A DNA stretch of 38,107 nucleotides from an uncultured Porphyromonadaceae bacterium (GTDB lineage Bacteria > Bacteroidota > Bacteroidia > Bacteroidales > Muribaculaceae), in contig CAMKOE010000024.1 in NCBI GenBank assembly GCA_946414395.1, forward strand, positions 1 through 38,107. Reading direction: 5' to 3'. Positions 1 to 7,457 of the stretch are shown piece after piece (position 1 is the stretch's first letter; the number at the start of each line of letters is the position of its first letter). The notes under the pieces were generated by a model that saw only the letters and a list, made by a program, of their open reading frames with translations, was not told the DNA's origin and did not search any database. A program made the position numbers and the translations under genes.

Positions 1-1699
1 GGATCATCACGGCGGTGGCGTCGGGAATCTGCATCATGCGGTCAAACTCGGCCTCCAGTTGCGCGTCGTCCTTGACGTTGAGCGTCACGCCGCCCACGTC
101 GCTCTTGTGAACGGGGCCAACGACCTTGACCACGATGGGGTAACCCATCTCGCGGGCTGCGGCGACGAGTTCGTCACGGTTGCTGGACACCTTCTCGGGC
201 ACGACGGGGATAGCGGCGGCCTGTAACAGGGCACGCACGTTGTCGGGCGAGATGTAGCCGTCCTCCTTGATGCCGTCGATGATGGCGCGAACGGCCTTGA
301 CGTCAACCTCGGGGCACAGGTTGTCGGTCGATGCGGGCTTGGGCGTGTCGGCCACGCGTACCAGTGCCTCGGCCAGAGCCACCTCGTCGGCAAAGTTCAC
401 ATGACCCTTGTCGATGAATTCCTTCACCTCGCGGCCGGCAATGTTCAAGCACGGCAGCACGGGATAAATGGGCTTCTTGCAGGTGAGCATCTTCTCGTGT
501 AGCACGGCATAGGCGTCGTCACAGGGCACCAGACCCGGCGTGCCGAAGATCACCACGATGGCGTCCACGTTGTCGTAGCGCTTCTCGCAGAAGTCGATGC
601 AGATGCCCAGGTGCTCGGGAGTACCCGTGGCCAGGAAGTCGATGGGGTTGGCTACCGACGAGCCGGGATAGAGCTGCTCCTTCAATTCTTCACCGATCGT
701 CTTGTCGAGCATGGGCACGTTCATGCCGCCCTTGCTCAGGGCGTCGGTCAGCATCACGCCAGGGCCGCCGGCGTGGGTGACGATGGCCACGTTCTTGCCG
801 GTCATCTCGGGCAGGGTGAGCACGCAGCCGATGGTGGTCAACTGGTCGCGCGAGTAGCAGCGCACGATGCCGGCCTTGCGGAACAGGGCATCAACGGCGG
901 TGTCGCTCGATGCGATGGCACCGGTGTGGCTTGATGCGGCGCGGCTACCGCTCTCGCTGGAACCCGACTTGACGGCAGCGATGCGGCAACCCTTGTTGAT
1001 GAGCGAGCGGGCATGCTTGAGCAGACGCTCGGGGTGGGAAATGTTCTCGATATAGAGCAACTTCACCTTGGAGTCGTGCTCGGGGTCAAAGTGCTCGTCC
1101 ATGTATTCCAGCACGTCCTCGATACCAATCTGCTTGCCGTTACCGATCGACCACACGCTGTTGAACTGCAGACCCTTGCTCACGCCGCTGTCGATGATGA
1201 ACACGGCCGTGGCGCCCGAGCCGCTGATGAAGTCGGCTCCCTTGGGGCTCAAGGCCGGAATGGGCAGCGTGAACACGCTGTGGTGGTTGGTGGTCAACAG
1301 GCCGATGCAGTTGGGACCGATCAGGGCCGCGCCATATTTCTCGCAGGTGTCCAGGATGTGCTGCTCGAGCAGGGCACCCTCATGAGTCTCCTCGCCAAAG
1401 CCGGCGCTGATGATAATGAACGCGCGCACACCCTTGTGCTCGGTCAGGTAGTCAACATATTCCGGGCAGTACTTGGCAGCCACCACCAGGATGGCCAGGT
1501 CGACGTTGGGCAGGTCCTTCATGTCGTGATGGGCCTGGATGCCTTGCACCACGTCCTCCTTGGGGTTGAGGACATACAGGTCGCCCTTGAAACCGCCCTG
1601 CTTCAGGTTGCGCACGATGGCACCGCCGGGCTTGCTCTCGTTGTTGCTGCCGCCAATGACGACAATACTCTTGGGATTCAGTAATTGCTGGTTAATCAT
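1..1699 (-). CDS. ADP-forming acetate/acyl-CoA synthetase (fused alpha-beta), C-terminus cut by window edge
   Basis: The minus-strand reading frame opens at ATG 1699 (MINQQLLNPKSIVVIGGS) and is still open at base 1, so about 566 residues are visible; fused ACD proteins are usually near 690-700 aa. The order is a CoA-binding Rossmann domain (residues about 5-130), a succinyl-CoA-ligase-like domain with the SHTGAIA motif whose His258 fits the conserved phospho-histidine, then the start of the ATP-grasp domain with HKSDVGGV (His531, the second relay His). The family converts acyl-CoA + ADP + Pi to acid + ATP + CoA. It lies divergent from iorAB, so it probably harvests ATP from the aryl- or acyl-CoA that IorAB makes. 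Substrate range cannot be read from sequence. The missing end holds the rest of the ATP-grasp domain. Confidence 0.93.
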   Translation of the reverse strand, partial: MINQQLLNPKSIVVIGGSNNESKPGGAIVRNLKQGGFKGDLYVLNPKEDVVQGIQAHHDMKDLPNVDLAILVVAAKYCPEYVDYLTEHKGVRAFIIISAGFGEETHEGALLEQHILDTCEKYGAALIGPNCIGLLTTNHHSVFTLPIPALSPKGADFISGSGATAVFIIDSGVSKGLQFNSVWSIGNGKQIGIEDVLEYMDEHFDPEHDSKVKLLYIENISHPERLLKHARSLINKGCRIAAVKSGSSESGSRAASSHTGAIASSDTAVDALFRKAGIVRCYSRDQLTTIGCVLTLPEMTGKNVAIVTHAGGPGVMLTDALSKGGMNVPMLDKTIGEELKEQLYPGSSVANPIDFLATGTPEHLGICIDFCEKRYDNVDAIVVIFGTPGLVPCDDAYAVLHEKMLTCKKPIYPVLPCLNIAGREVKEFIDKGHVNFADEVALAEALVRVADTPKPASTDNLCPEVDVKAVRAIIDGIKEDGYISPDNVRALLQAAAIPVVPEKVSSNRDELVAAAREMGYPIVVKVVGPVHKSDVGGVTLNVKDDAQLEAEFDRMMQIPDATAVMI

Positions 1700-1754
1700 T
1701 TTTTTCTTGATAAAAAGTGATAAGGTCTATATGTTAATTATGTGATATTTGCCG

Positions 1755-1788
1755 CAAAGGTAATCAAAATAATCCAATATCCCGCAAA
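1755..1788 (-). promoter_or_regulatory. Bacteroidota promoter of the ADP-forming synthetase
   Basis: On the minus strand TACCTTTG (1762-1755) fits the -7 consensus TAnnTTTG, with TTTG (1788-1785) 22 nt upstream as a -33 element. The implied leader to ATG 1699 is about 50 nt. Confidence 0.6.
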
Positions 1789-1924
1789 TGCGCCTCGCGA
1801 TAATTCAAAATGCTGCCGGTCGTCGGTCCATTTCGATACAATCGCCGCCATGTCATCAAGCCGTTAAAATATGTGATTCAATCCTGCGCTATTTTGTTCA
1901 AGCATCGAGAAGGCTGCCAATATC

Positions 1925-2152
1925 GTGTTCCTGATGGAAAATGGGGGCTCTGTCCGTCAAGTGGAGCAAGAGTTGACGAGGGAGATGTCATCGGGTTTCA
2001 ACTGGATGCCCGAGATGGTCACTGCCCTGCTTGACTATTCCTGTCACCACAACAAGTACCCGACAATCAACGACTTCAATCCTCAGATTGTCAAAGTGAT
2101 GAACAAGTACCTTGACAACGAGCAGAAACGCTTGGACAAAGCACTGAAATAA
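1925..2152 (+). CDS. Small hypothetical protein or gene remnant
   Basis: A 75-codon frame can start at GTG 1925 or ATG 1934; the frame is open back to a TGA at 1874 without an ATG. The product is hydrophilic and probably helical, with FNWMPEM near the middle and a Lys-rich tail. I recognise no family. No -7 box is visible upstream and the frame looks like the 3' end of something longer, so it may be a decayed gene. A hairpin follows 25 nt after the stop, which suggests the locus was once a transcribed unit. Confidence 0.35.
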   Translation: MFLMENGGSVRQVEQELTREMSSGFNWMPEMVTALLDYSCHHNKYPTINDFNPQIVKVMNKYLDNEQKRLDKALK

Positions 2153-2176
2153 ATTTCAATTGACATCAGTCATTCA

Positions 2177-2210
2177 AGGAAAGGGGGCGGCATGTCTGCC
2201 CTCTTTTCCT
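2177..2210 (+). terminator. Hairpin upstream of iorA
   Basis: The left arm AGGAAAGGGGGC pairs, with G-U wobbles, to the right arm ending CTCTTTTCCT around a short loop. It lies between the small frame at 1925-2152 and the iorA promoter and would isolate the operon from upstream transcription. There is no long T tract. Confidence 0.45.
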
Positions 2211-2240
2211 ATATTATATTGGTCAAAAATACTTAAAAAT

Positions 2241-2271
2241 TTTGTGGTCTGAGGATTAATGTGTAACTTTG
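2241..2271 (+). promoter_or_regulatory. Promoter of iorA-iorB-aminotransferase operon
   Basis: TTTG (2241-2244), a 19-nt spacer, then TAACTTTG (2264-2271) is a near-ideal Bacteroidota promoter. It implies a leader of roughly 55-60 nt before ATG 2335. Confidence 0.8.
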
Positions 2272-2334
2272 GGGGTTGAAATAGACTTCTAATACATTTT
2301 TTGAGAACGATAATACAAGTTAAACCTTATAATA

Positions 2335-3945
2335 ATGAGAAAGTTACTCTTAGGTGATGAGGCAATCGCCCAGGGCGCGCTCGATGCGGGCCTGAGTGGT
2401 GTGTATGCCTATCCAGGTACTCCTTCGACCGAGATCACGGAGTACATTCAGAATTCAAAGTTAGCGGTGGAACGCAACGTTCATCGCCGCTGGAGTACTA
2501 ACGAGAAGACGGCTATGGAGGCCGCACTGGGCATGTCCTTCATGGGCAAGCGTGCCATGGTCTGCATGAAGCATGTGGGCCTTAACGTGTGCGCCGACCC
2601 GTTCGTCAATTCGGGCATGACCGGCGTCAATGGCGGTCTGGTGGTCCTCGTGGCCGATGACCCCTCGATGCACTCGTCCCAGGACGAGCAGGACAGCCGC
2701 TTCTACGGCAAGTTTGCCATGATTCCCACGCTGGAGCCCAGCACCCAGCAGGAGGCCTACGACATGATGGAGATGGCCTTCGCTTTGAGTGAGGAGGTCT
2801 GCCTGCCCGTGCTCATGCGCGTGACCACCCGCATGGCCCACAGTCGTGCCGTTGTCGAGGTCAAGGAAACCCCGCGTGCCGAGAACGAGTTGAACTATGA
2901 CGCCAAGGCCAGCCACTGGGTACTGCTCCCGGGCAACGCCATCAAGCGTAACATTACCGTGACCGGACAGCAGGCCGAACTCGAGCAGCGTGCTGTCGAG
3001 AGCAAGTACAACAAGTATGTCGATGCCGCCGATCACTCGATGGGTATCATCGCATCGGGCATTGCTTATAACTACTTGATGGAGTGCTATCCCGACGGAT
3101 GCCCCTATCCCGTGCTCAAGATCAGCCAGTATCCCATGCCCAAGGAACTCATCCGCCGCATGACCGCCGAGTGTGACGCTGTCCTCATTGCCGAGGAGGG
3201 TCAGCCCTTCATCGAGGACCTCGTGCGTGGCGTGATGCCCGGCAATGCCGTTATCAAGGGCCGCCTCACCGGTGAACTGCCCCGAACCGGCGAACTCAGT
3301 CCCGACGCGCTCAAGCGCGCCCTGGGCGTCGAGGTTCGCGAGGGCTACGCCAGTTGTGAGGATGTCGCTCCGCGTCCCCCCGCATTGTGCCAGGGTTGCG
3401 GACACCGCGACGTCTATACTGCACTTAACGAGGTGCTGAAGGATTACCCCAATGCCCGTGTGTTTGGCGACATCGGTTGCTACACCTTGGGTTTCATGCC
3501 TCCCTTCAAGGCTATCCACTCGTGCGTTGACATGGGCGCCAGCATCACCATGGCCAAGGGTGCCAGCGATGCCGGCCAGTGGCCCGCCGTTGCCATCATC
3601 GGCGACTCGACCTTCACCCACTCGGGAATGACCGGTCTGCTCGATGCCATCAACGAGAATGCCAACATCACCGTCATCATCAGCGACAACCTCACCACGG
3701 GTATGACCGGTGGTCAGGATTCGGCAGGTACCGGCAAGTTTGAGGACATCTGCCGTGGACTGGGCCTGCCCGAGGAGCACCTGCGCGTGGTGGTTCCCCT
3801 GCCCAAGAACATGCCCGAGATCACCAAGGTCATGCGTGAGGAGATCGAGTACCGCGGTACCAGCGTGATCATCCCGCGCCGCGAGTGCATGCAAACATTA
3901 CAACGTCATCTCAAACAAAAGAAAGCACAGGAGGCAAAGAAATGA
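2335..3945 (+). CDS. iorA: Indolepyruvate ferredoxin oxidoreductase, alpha subunit (no ferredoxin domain)
   Basis: The 536-aa protein has the pyruvate-ferredoxin-oxidoreductase fold. The N-terminal pyrimidine-binding domain starts at MRKLLLGDEAIAQGALDAG and contains GVYAYPGTPSTEI. The TPP-binding domain begins near PPALCQGCGHRDVYTAL and has the GDS...DN signature (Gly423-Ser425, Asp451-Asn452). It oxidatively decarboxylates aryl-pyruvates to aryl-acetyl-CoA with ferredoxin as acceptor. Many IorA proteins (about 600 aa or more) carry a C-terminal 2[4Fe-4S] domain; this one stops after the IIPRREC segment with only a Lys-rich tail, so the clusters must come from a partner. The gene overlaps iorB by 4 nt (ATGA). 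Confidence 0.93.
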   Translation: MRKLLLGDEAIAQGALDAGLSGVYAYPGTPSTEITEYIQNSKLAVERNVHRRWSTNEKTAMEAALGMSFMGKRAMVCMKHVGLNVCADPFVNSGMTGVNGGLVVLVADDPSMHSSQDEQDSRFYGKFAMIPTLEPSTQQEAYDMMEMAFALSEEVCLPVLMRVTTRMAHSRAVVEVKETPRAENELNYDAKASHWVLLPGNAIKRNITVTGQQAELEQRAVESKYNKYVDAADHSMGIIASGIAYNYLMECYPDGCPYPVLKISQYPMPKELIRRMTAECDAVLIAEEGQPFIEDLVRGVMPGNAVIKGRLTGELPRTGELSPDALKRALGVEVREGYASCEDVAPRPPALCQGCGHRDVYTALNEVLKDYPNARVFGDIGCYTLGFMPPFKAIHSCVDMGASITMAKGASDAGQWPAVAIIGDSTFTHSGMTGLLDAINENANITVIISDNLTTGMTGGQDSAGTGKFEDICRGLGLPEEHLRVVVPLPKNMPEITKVMREEIEYRGTSVIIPRRECMQTLQRHLKQKKAQEAKK

Positions 3946-4514
3946 AGACTGATATCATTTTGTGCGGCGTGGGCGGACAAGGTATCCTCTCCATCGCAAC
4001 CGTCATCGGCGAAGCAGCCATGCACGAGAACCTTTATATCAAGCAGGCCGAGGTACACGGCATGTCACAGCGTGGCGGTGACGTGCAGTCCAACCTGCGC
4101 ATCAGCAGCAACCCCATCAACAGCGACCTGATTGCCCTCGGTTCGGCCGACGTGATCATCTCGATGGAACCGATGGAGGCACTGCGCTATCTGCCCTTCC
4201 TGAGCAAGGACGGCTGGATCATCACCTCGAGCAAGCCCTTTGTCAACATCCCCAACTATCCCGACGTGGACAAGGTGATGGCCGACCTGAACAAGGTGAA
4301 GAACGTCATCATCCTCGACATCGAGCAGTTGGCACAGGATAACAGTATCCCCCGCTCGGCCAACGTCATCCTGCTGGGTGCTGCCCAGAAGGCCCTCGGC
4401 ATCGAGTATGAGAAACTGGAGAACGCCATCCGCCGCGTCTTTGGACGCAAGGGCGATGCCGTCGTTGATGCCAACCTCAAGGCGCTCGCTATCGGAAAGG
4501 AGGCCCAGCGATGA
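3942..4514 (+). CDS. iorB: Indolepyruvate ferredoxin oxidoreductase, beta (gamma-type) subunit
   Basis: The 190-aa protein starts MKTDIILCGVGGQGILS, the hallmark of the POR/OFOR gamma-type domain, followed by AEVHGMSQRGGDVQSNLR, which is also typical. I chose ATG 3942 over the in-frame ATG 3885 because the family begins here, the iorA stop overlaps it as ATGA, and a good AGGAGG ribosome site lies just upstream (about 3928-3933), unusual for this genome. It contributes the CoA/2-oxoacid half of the IorAB enzyme. Its own stop overlaps the next start (ATGA at 4511-4514), so translation of all three genes is coupled. Confidence 0.93.
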   Translation: MKTDIILCGVGGQGILSIATVIGEAAMHENLYIKQAEVHGMSQRGGDVQSNLRISSNPINSDLIALGSADVIISMEPMEALRYLPFLSKDGWIITSSKPFVNIPNYPDVDKVMADLNKVKNVIILDIEQLAQDNSIPRSANVILLGAAQKALGIEYEKLENAIRRVFGRKGDAVVDANLKALAIGKEAQR

Positions 4515-5827
4515 AGCCCACCCCCATTCCCCGTGAGGTCATCGACCGCGCGATTGACGAGTATGGCATCATTGACTATGCCAACGCTACCATCCGCGAG
4601 GTGAAAGCCATCGCCGAGCGCGCCGAGCGCGAGTCTGGCCAGGAGTTCATCAAGATGGAGATGGGTATCCCTGGCTTGCCCGCTGCCCAAATCGGCGTTG
4701 ACGCCCAGATCAAGGCCCTGCAGAACGGTTGTGCACGCTTGTATCCCGCATTGCCCGGTGAGCCCATGATCAAGGAGGCCACGTCGCGCTTCATCAAGGC
4801 GTTTATCGACATTGACATCCCTGCCGAGTGCTGCGTGCCCACTGTCGGCTCGATGCAAGGCACTTTTGCCTCGTTGCTCACCATCACCCAGAGCAACAAG
4901 AAGAAGAACAAGGCCCTGTTCATCGACCCCGGTTTCCCCGTGCAGAAGTTGCAGTTGGAAATCCAGGATGTCCCCTACGAGACGTTTGACATCTACGAGT
5001 TCCGCGGTCCCAAGTTGCGTGAGAAACTCGAGGAGTACATGTCCAAGGGTGACGTCTGCTGCCTCATCTACAGCAACCCCAACAACCCCGCTTGGATTTG
5101 CCTGACCGACGACGAGTTGAAGGATATTGGCGAATTGGCTACCAAGTATGACGTGATCGTGCTCGAGGACCTGGCTTACTTTGCTATGGACTTCCGCCTG
5201 GACATCAGCAAGCCCTTTGAACCGCCCTTCCAGCCCAGCGTGGCCAAGTATACCGACAACTACATCATGCACATCAGTGGCAGCAAGGCCTTCTCCTATG
5301 CTGGTGAGCGCATCGCGATGACCTGCATCAGCCCGGCCATCTTCAACCGCCACTATCCCGACCTGTCGGCACGCTACGACGGCCTGCCCTTCGGCAAGGT
5401 GTTCATCACCCGCACCCTGTATGCCCTGTCATCAGGCACGAGCCACAGCGCCCAGTATGCCCTGGCAGCCATCATGGATGCCGCCAGCAATGGCGAGTAT
5501 CACTTCCGTGACGACGTTATCGTCTATGGCGAGCGCGCCCACAAGTTGAAGGAGATCTTCACGCGTCACAACTTCCGCATCGTTTACAGCATGGACATGG
5601 ACAAGCCCATCGCCGACGGTTTCTACTTCACCATCGGTTATGGCAACATGACCAGCGGCGAGTTGGCCCGCGAGTTGATGTACTACGGCGTGAGCGCCAT
5701 CTGCCTGGCCACTACCGGTTCTTGGCAGCAGGGATTGCGCGTGTGCACCTCGTTCATCCAGGATCACCAGTACGACATCCTCGACAAGCGCATGGCCATC
5801 TTTGCCGAGAACAACCCGATCGACTAA
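4511..5827 (+). CDS. PLP-dependent aminotransferase, class I/II (likely aromatic)
   Basis: The 438-aa fold-type I aminotransferase has YSNPNNPAWICLTDDELKDI (PLP Asn region), VLEDLAYFAMD (Asp stacking on the pyridine N), and SGSKAFSYAGERIAM with Lys259 as the Schiff-base lysine. C-terminal strands include a substrate Arg candidate in QGLRVCTSF. Overlap with iorB and the shared operon suggest that it produces the aryl-pyruvates consumed by IorAB, or runs in reverse in aryl-acetate-driven amino acid synthesis. Substrate is inferred from context only; a branched-chain or general specificity is possible. Confidence 0.88.
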   Translation: MKPTPIPREVIDRAIDEYGIIDYANATIREVKAIAERAERESGQEFIKMEMGIPGLPAAQIGVDAQIKALQNGCARLYPALPGEPMIKEATSRFIKAFIDIDIPAECCVPTVGSMQGTFASLLTITQSNKKKNKALFIDPGFPVQKLQLEIQDVPYETFDIYEFRGPKLREKLEEYMSKGDVCCLIYSNPNNPAWICLTDDELKDIGELATKYDVIVLEDLAYFAMDFRLDISKPFEPPFQPSVAKYTDNYIMHISGSKAFSYAGERIAMTCISPAIFNRHYPDLSARYDGLPFGKVFITRTLYALSSGTSHSAQYALAAIMDAASNGEYHFRDDVIVYGERAHKLKEIFTRHNFRIVYSMDMDKPIADGFYFTIGYGNMTSGELARELMYYGVSAICLATTGSWQQGLRVCTSFIQDHQYDILDKRMAIFAENNPID

Positions 5828-5877
5828 GATGATAGGTTAAGAAACTGTATCTTTTAAAGAGAATACACGCACAATAC

Positions 5878-5920
5878 ATGCGGGAGAGTCACCACCCAAT
5901 CGACTCTCCCGCATACTTTT
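5878..5920 (+). terminator. Terminator of the iorAB-aminotransferase operon
   Basis: ATGCGGGAGAGTC (5878-5890) and its exact complement GACTCTCCCGCAT (5902-5914) form a perfect 13-bp stem with an 11-nt loop, followed by ACTTTTT. It lies 50 nt after the aminotransferase stop. Confidence 0.82.
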
Positions 5921-5942
5921 TATGAAAGAAAGTTTTTTTTTG

Positions 5943-5950
5943 TATTTTTG
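5943..5950 (+). promoter_or_regulatory. -7 box for the Tat aldo/keto reductase
   Basis: TATTTTTG matches TAnnTTTG and sits 31 nt before ATG 5982. A T-rich run near 5917-5921 is the only -33 candidate. Because this box lies downstream of the in-frame ATG at 5922, that earlier ATG is unlikely to be used. Confidence 0.6.
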
Positions 5951-5981
5951 CACTCGTTATATCACCAAAAGTTTTTTTGCT

Positions 5982-7343
5982 ATGGACATCAATAGACGTG
6001 AATTCCTGCGCCGACTGGGCATTGCCACAGGTTCTGCGGCGGCGTTGGCGGCCCTGGAACCGTTTACCGCCCTGGCTGGCGCTGCTAGTAGTCATCAATC
6101 TCCGGCCAGTGCTCCCGACCAGACGGCACGCATGACCTACCGTGTGCAGCGTGGCACGGGCGAGCAGGTGTCGCTGCTGGGCTTCGGCATGATGCGACTG
6201 CCTCGCGATAATCAAGAATTGGTTAATCAACTGGTGGACTATGCCATTGCCCACGGCGTGAACTACTTTGACACCGCGCCCATGTATGGTGGCGGCCTCA
6301 ACGAGGGTATCACTGGCGCCGCCTTGAGCCGTCATCCCCGCGAGAAATACTATGTGGCCACCAAGATGTCGAACTACAACGAGCGCTTGTGGGTGCTTGA
6401 CGAGGCCAAGAAGATGTATGAGAACTCTTTCAAGGCCCTGCAGGTGGACTACATCGACTACTACTTGATGCATGGAGTGGGGCAGGGTGGAATGGAGAAC
6501 CTGAACCGCCGCTTCATCGACAACGGACTGCTCGACTTCCTCGTCGGGGAGCGCGAGGCCGGACGAATCCGTCACCTGGGATTCTCCTATCATGGCGACG
6601 TGGAGGTCTTTGACTGGCTCATCGACCACAACGACAAGTATCACTGGGACTTCGTGCAGATACAGATGAATTTCCTGGATTGGCGCCATGCCTCGCTCAA
6701 CAAGGATGGCTGGAAACAGGACGCCGATGCCGAGTACCTCTATAACAAACTCGAGAAAGCGGGCATCCAGGTGGTCGTGATGGAGCCCCTGCGCGGCGGA
6801 TCGCTGGCCAAGATGGCCGACGAGTATGCCAGCCAGTTGAGGTCCATGCGTCCCGATGCCCTGCCTGCCGAGTGGGCCTTCCGCTGGGTGGGTTCCCATC
6901 CCAACATCTTGACCACGTTGAGCGGCATGAACCAGATGGAGCACCTGGAGCAGAACGTGCGCACCCACTCGCCTCTCGACCCGTGCACCGACGCCGAGAA
7001 TGCACTGCTCGAGAAAATCGCTGATGGCATGGCCGGCGTTCCCGTGATACCCTGCACGGCCTGTGAGTACTGCATGCCGTGCCCCTATGGCGTGGATATT
7101 CCGGGCAACTTCGCTTTCTATAACGAGGCCATCAATGAACACACTCTGCCCTTGCCCGTTCCCACCGCAGCCGACTATGCCGAGCGCAAGGAGCGCTTCC
7201 TCACCGGCTATCTCAAGGCCTTGCCTGCCGATGCCCGGGCCAACCAGTGTGTCGATTGCGAGGCCTGCCTGTCCAAGTGCCCGCAGCAGATACGCATCCC
7301 CAACCAGATGAGCCGCATCGTCCAACTCCTGCGCAAGTCCTGA
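5982..7343 (+). CDS. Tat-exported aldo/keto reductase with C-terminal Fe-S motifs
   Basis: The 453-aa product begins MDINRREFLRRLG, a twin-arginine signal followed by an Ala-rich h-region. The AKR barrel keeps the tetrad: Asp97 and Tyr102 in YFDTAPMYGGG, Lys128 in ATKMS and His164 in YLMHGV. The C-terminus has two cysteine clusters, Cys358/361/364/367 (CTACEYCMPCP) and Cys423/426/429/433 (CVDCEACLSKCP), as in Bacteroidota 'aldo/keto reductase plus 4Fe-4S' proteins. Export by Tat fits a protein that folds around cofactors before secretion. Substrate and electron partner are unknown. The start was chosen at ATG 5982 because the signal peptide begins there and the promoter box precedes it. Confidence 0.88.
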   Translation: MDINRREFLRRLGIATGSAAALAALEPFTALAGAASSHQSPASAPDQTARMTYRVQRGTGEQVSLLGFGMMRLPRDNQELVNQLVDYAIAHGVNYFDTAPMYGGGLNEGITGAALSRHPREKYYVATKMSNYNERLWVLDEAKKMYENSFKALQVDYIDYYLMHGVGQGGMENLNRRFIDNGLLDFLVGEREAGRIRHLGFSYHGDVEVFDWLIDHNDKYHWDFVQIQMNFLDWRHASLNKDGWKQDADAEYLYNKLEKAGIQVVVMEPLRGGSLAKMADEYASQLRSMRPDALPAEWAFRWVGSHPNILTTLSGMNQMEHLEQNVRTHSPLDPCTDAENALLEKIADGMAGVPVIPCTACEYCMPCPYGVDIPGNFAFYNEAINEHTLPLPVPTAADYAERKERFLTGYLKALPADARANQCVDCEACLSKCPQQIRIPNQMSRIVQLLRKS

Positions 7344-7361
7344 CGACAATTCCCTGGAATA

Positions 7362-7417
7362 GAAGACAAGAAGGACAATAATTGATTGATAATAAATAAA
7401 TTGTCCTTCTTGTCTTC
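7362..7417. terminator. Perfect 18-bp inverted repeat between convergent genes
   Basis: GAAGACAAGAAGGACAAT (7362-7379) is exactly complementary to 7400-7417, with a 20-nt A/T-only-like loop. It sits between the convergent aldo/keto reductase and M16 genes and probably stops transcription from both sides, although neither side has a T tract. Confidence 0.65.
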
Positions 7418-7457
7418 CGTGTCTTCAAAAACAGAAGCACCTATCTGGATAGCATGG

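Noticed and set aside
1013-1684. 223-codon plus-strand frame inside the synthetase gene
   Set aside because: The minus strand reads as a complete CoA-binding/ligase domain there; this is its complement.
2461-3894. 477-codon frame antisense to iorA
   Set aside because: It mirrors the iorA reading frame; it is rich in His/Gly/Leu as expected from the complement of GC-biased codons and has no domain.
5889-7349. 486-codon frame antisense to the aldo/keto reductase
   Set aside because: It would cross the terminator and promoter of the sense gene; composition is that of a shadow frame.
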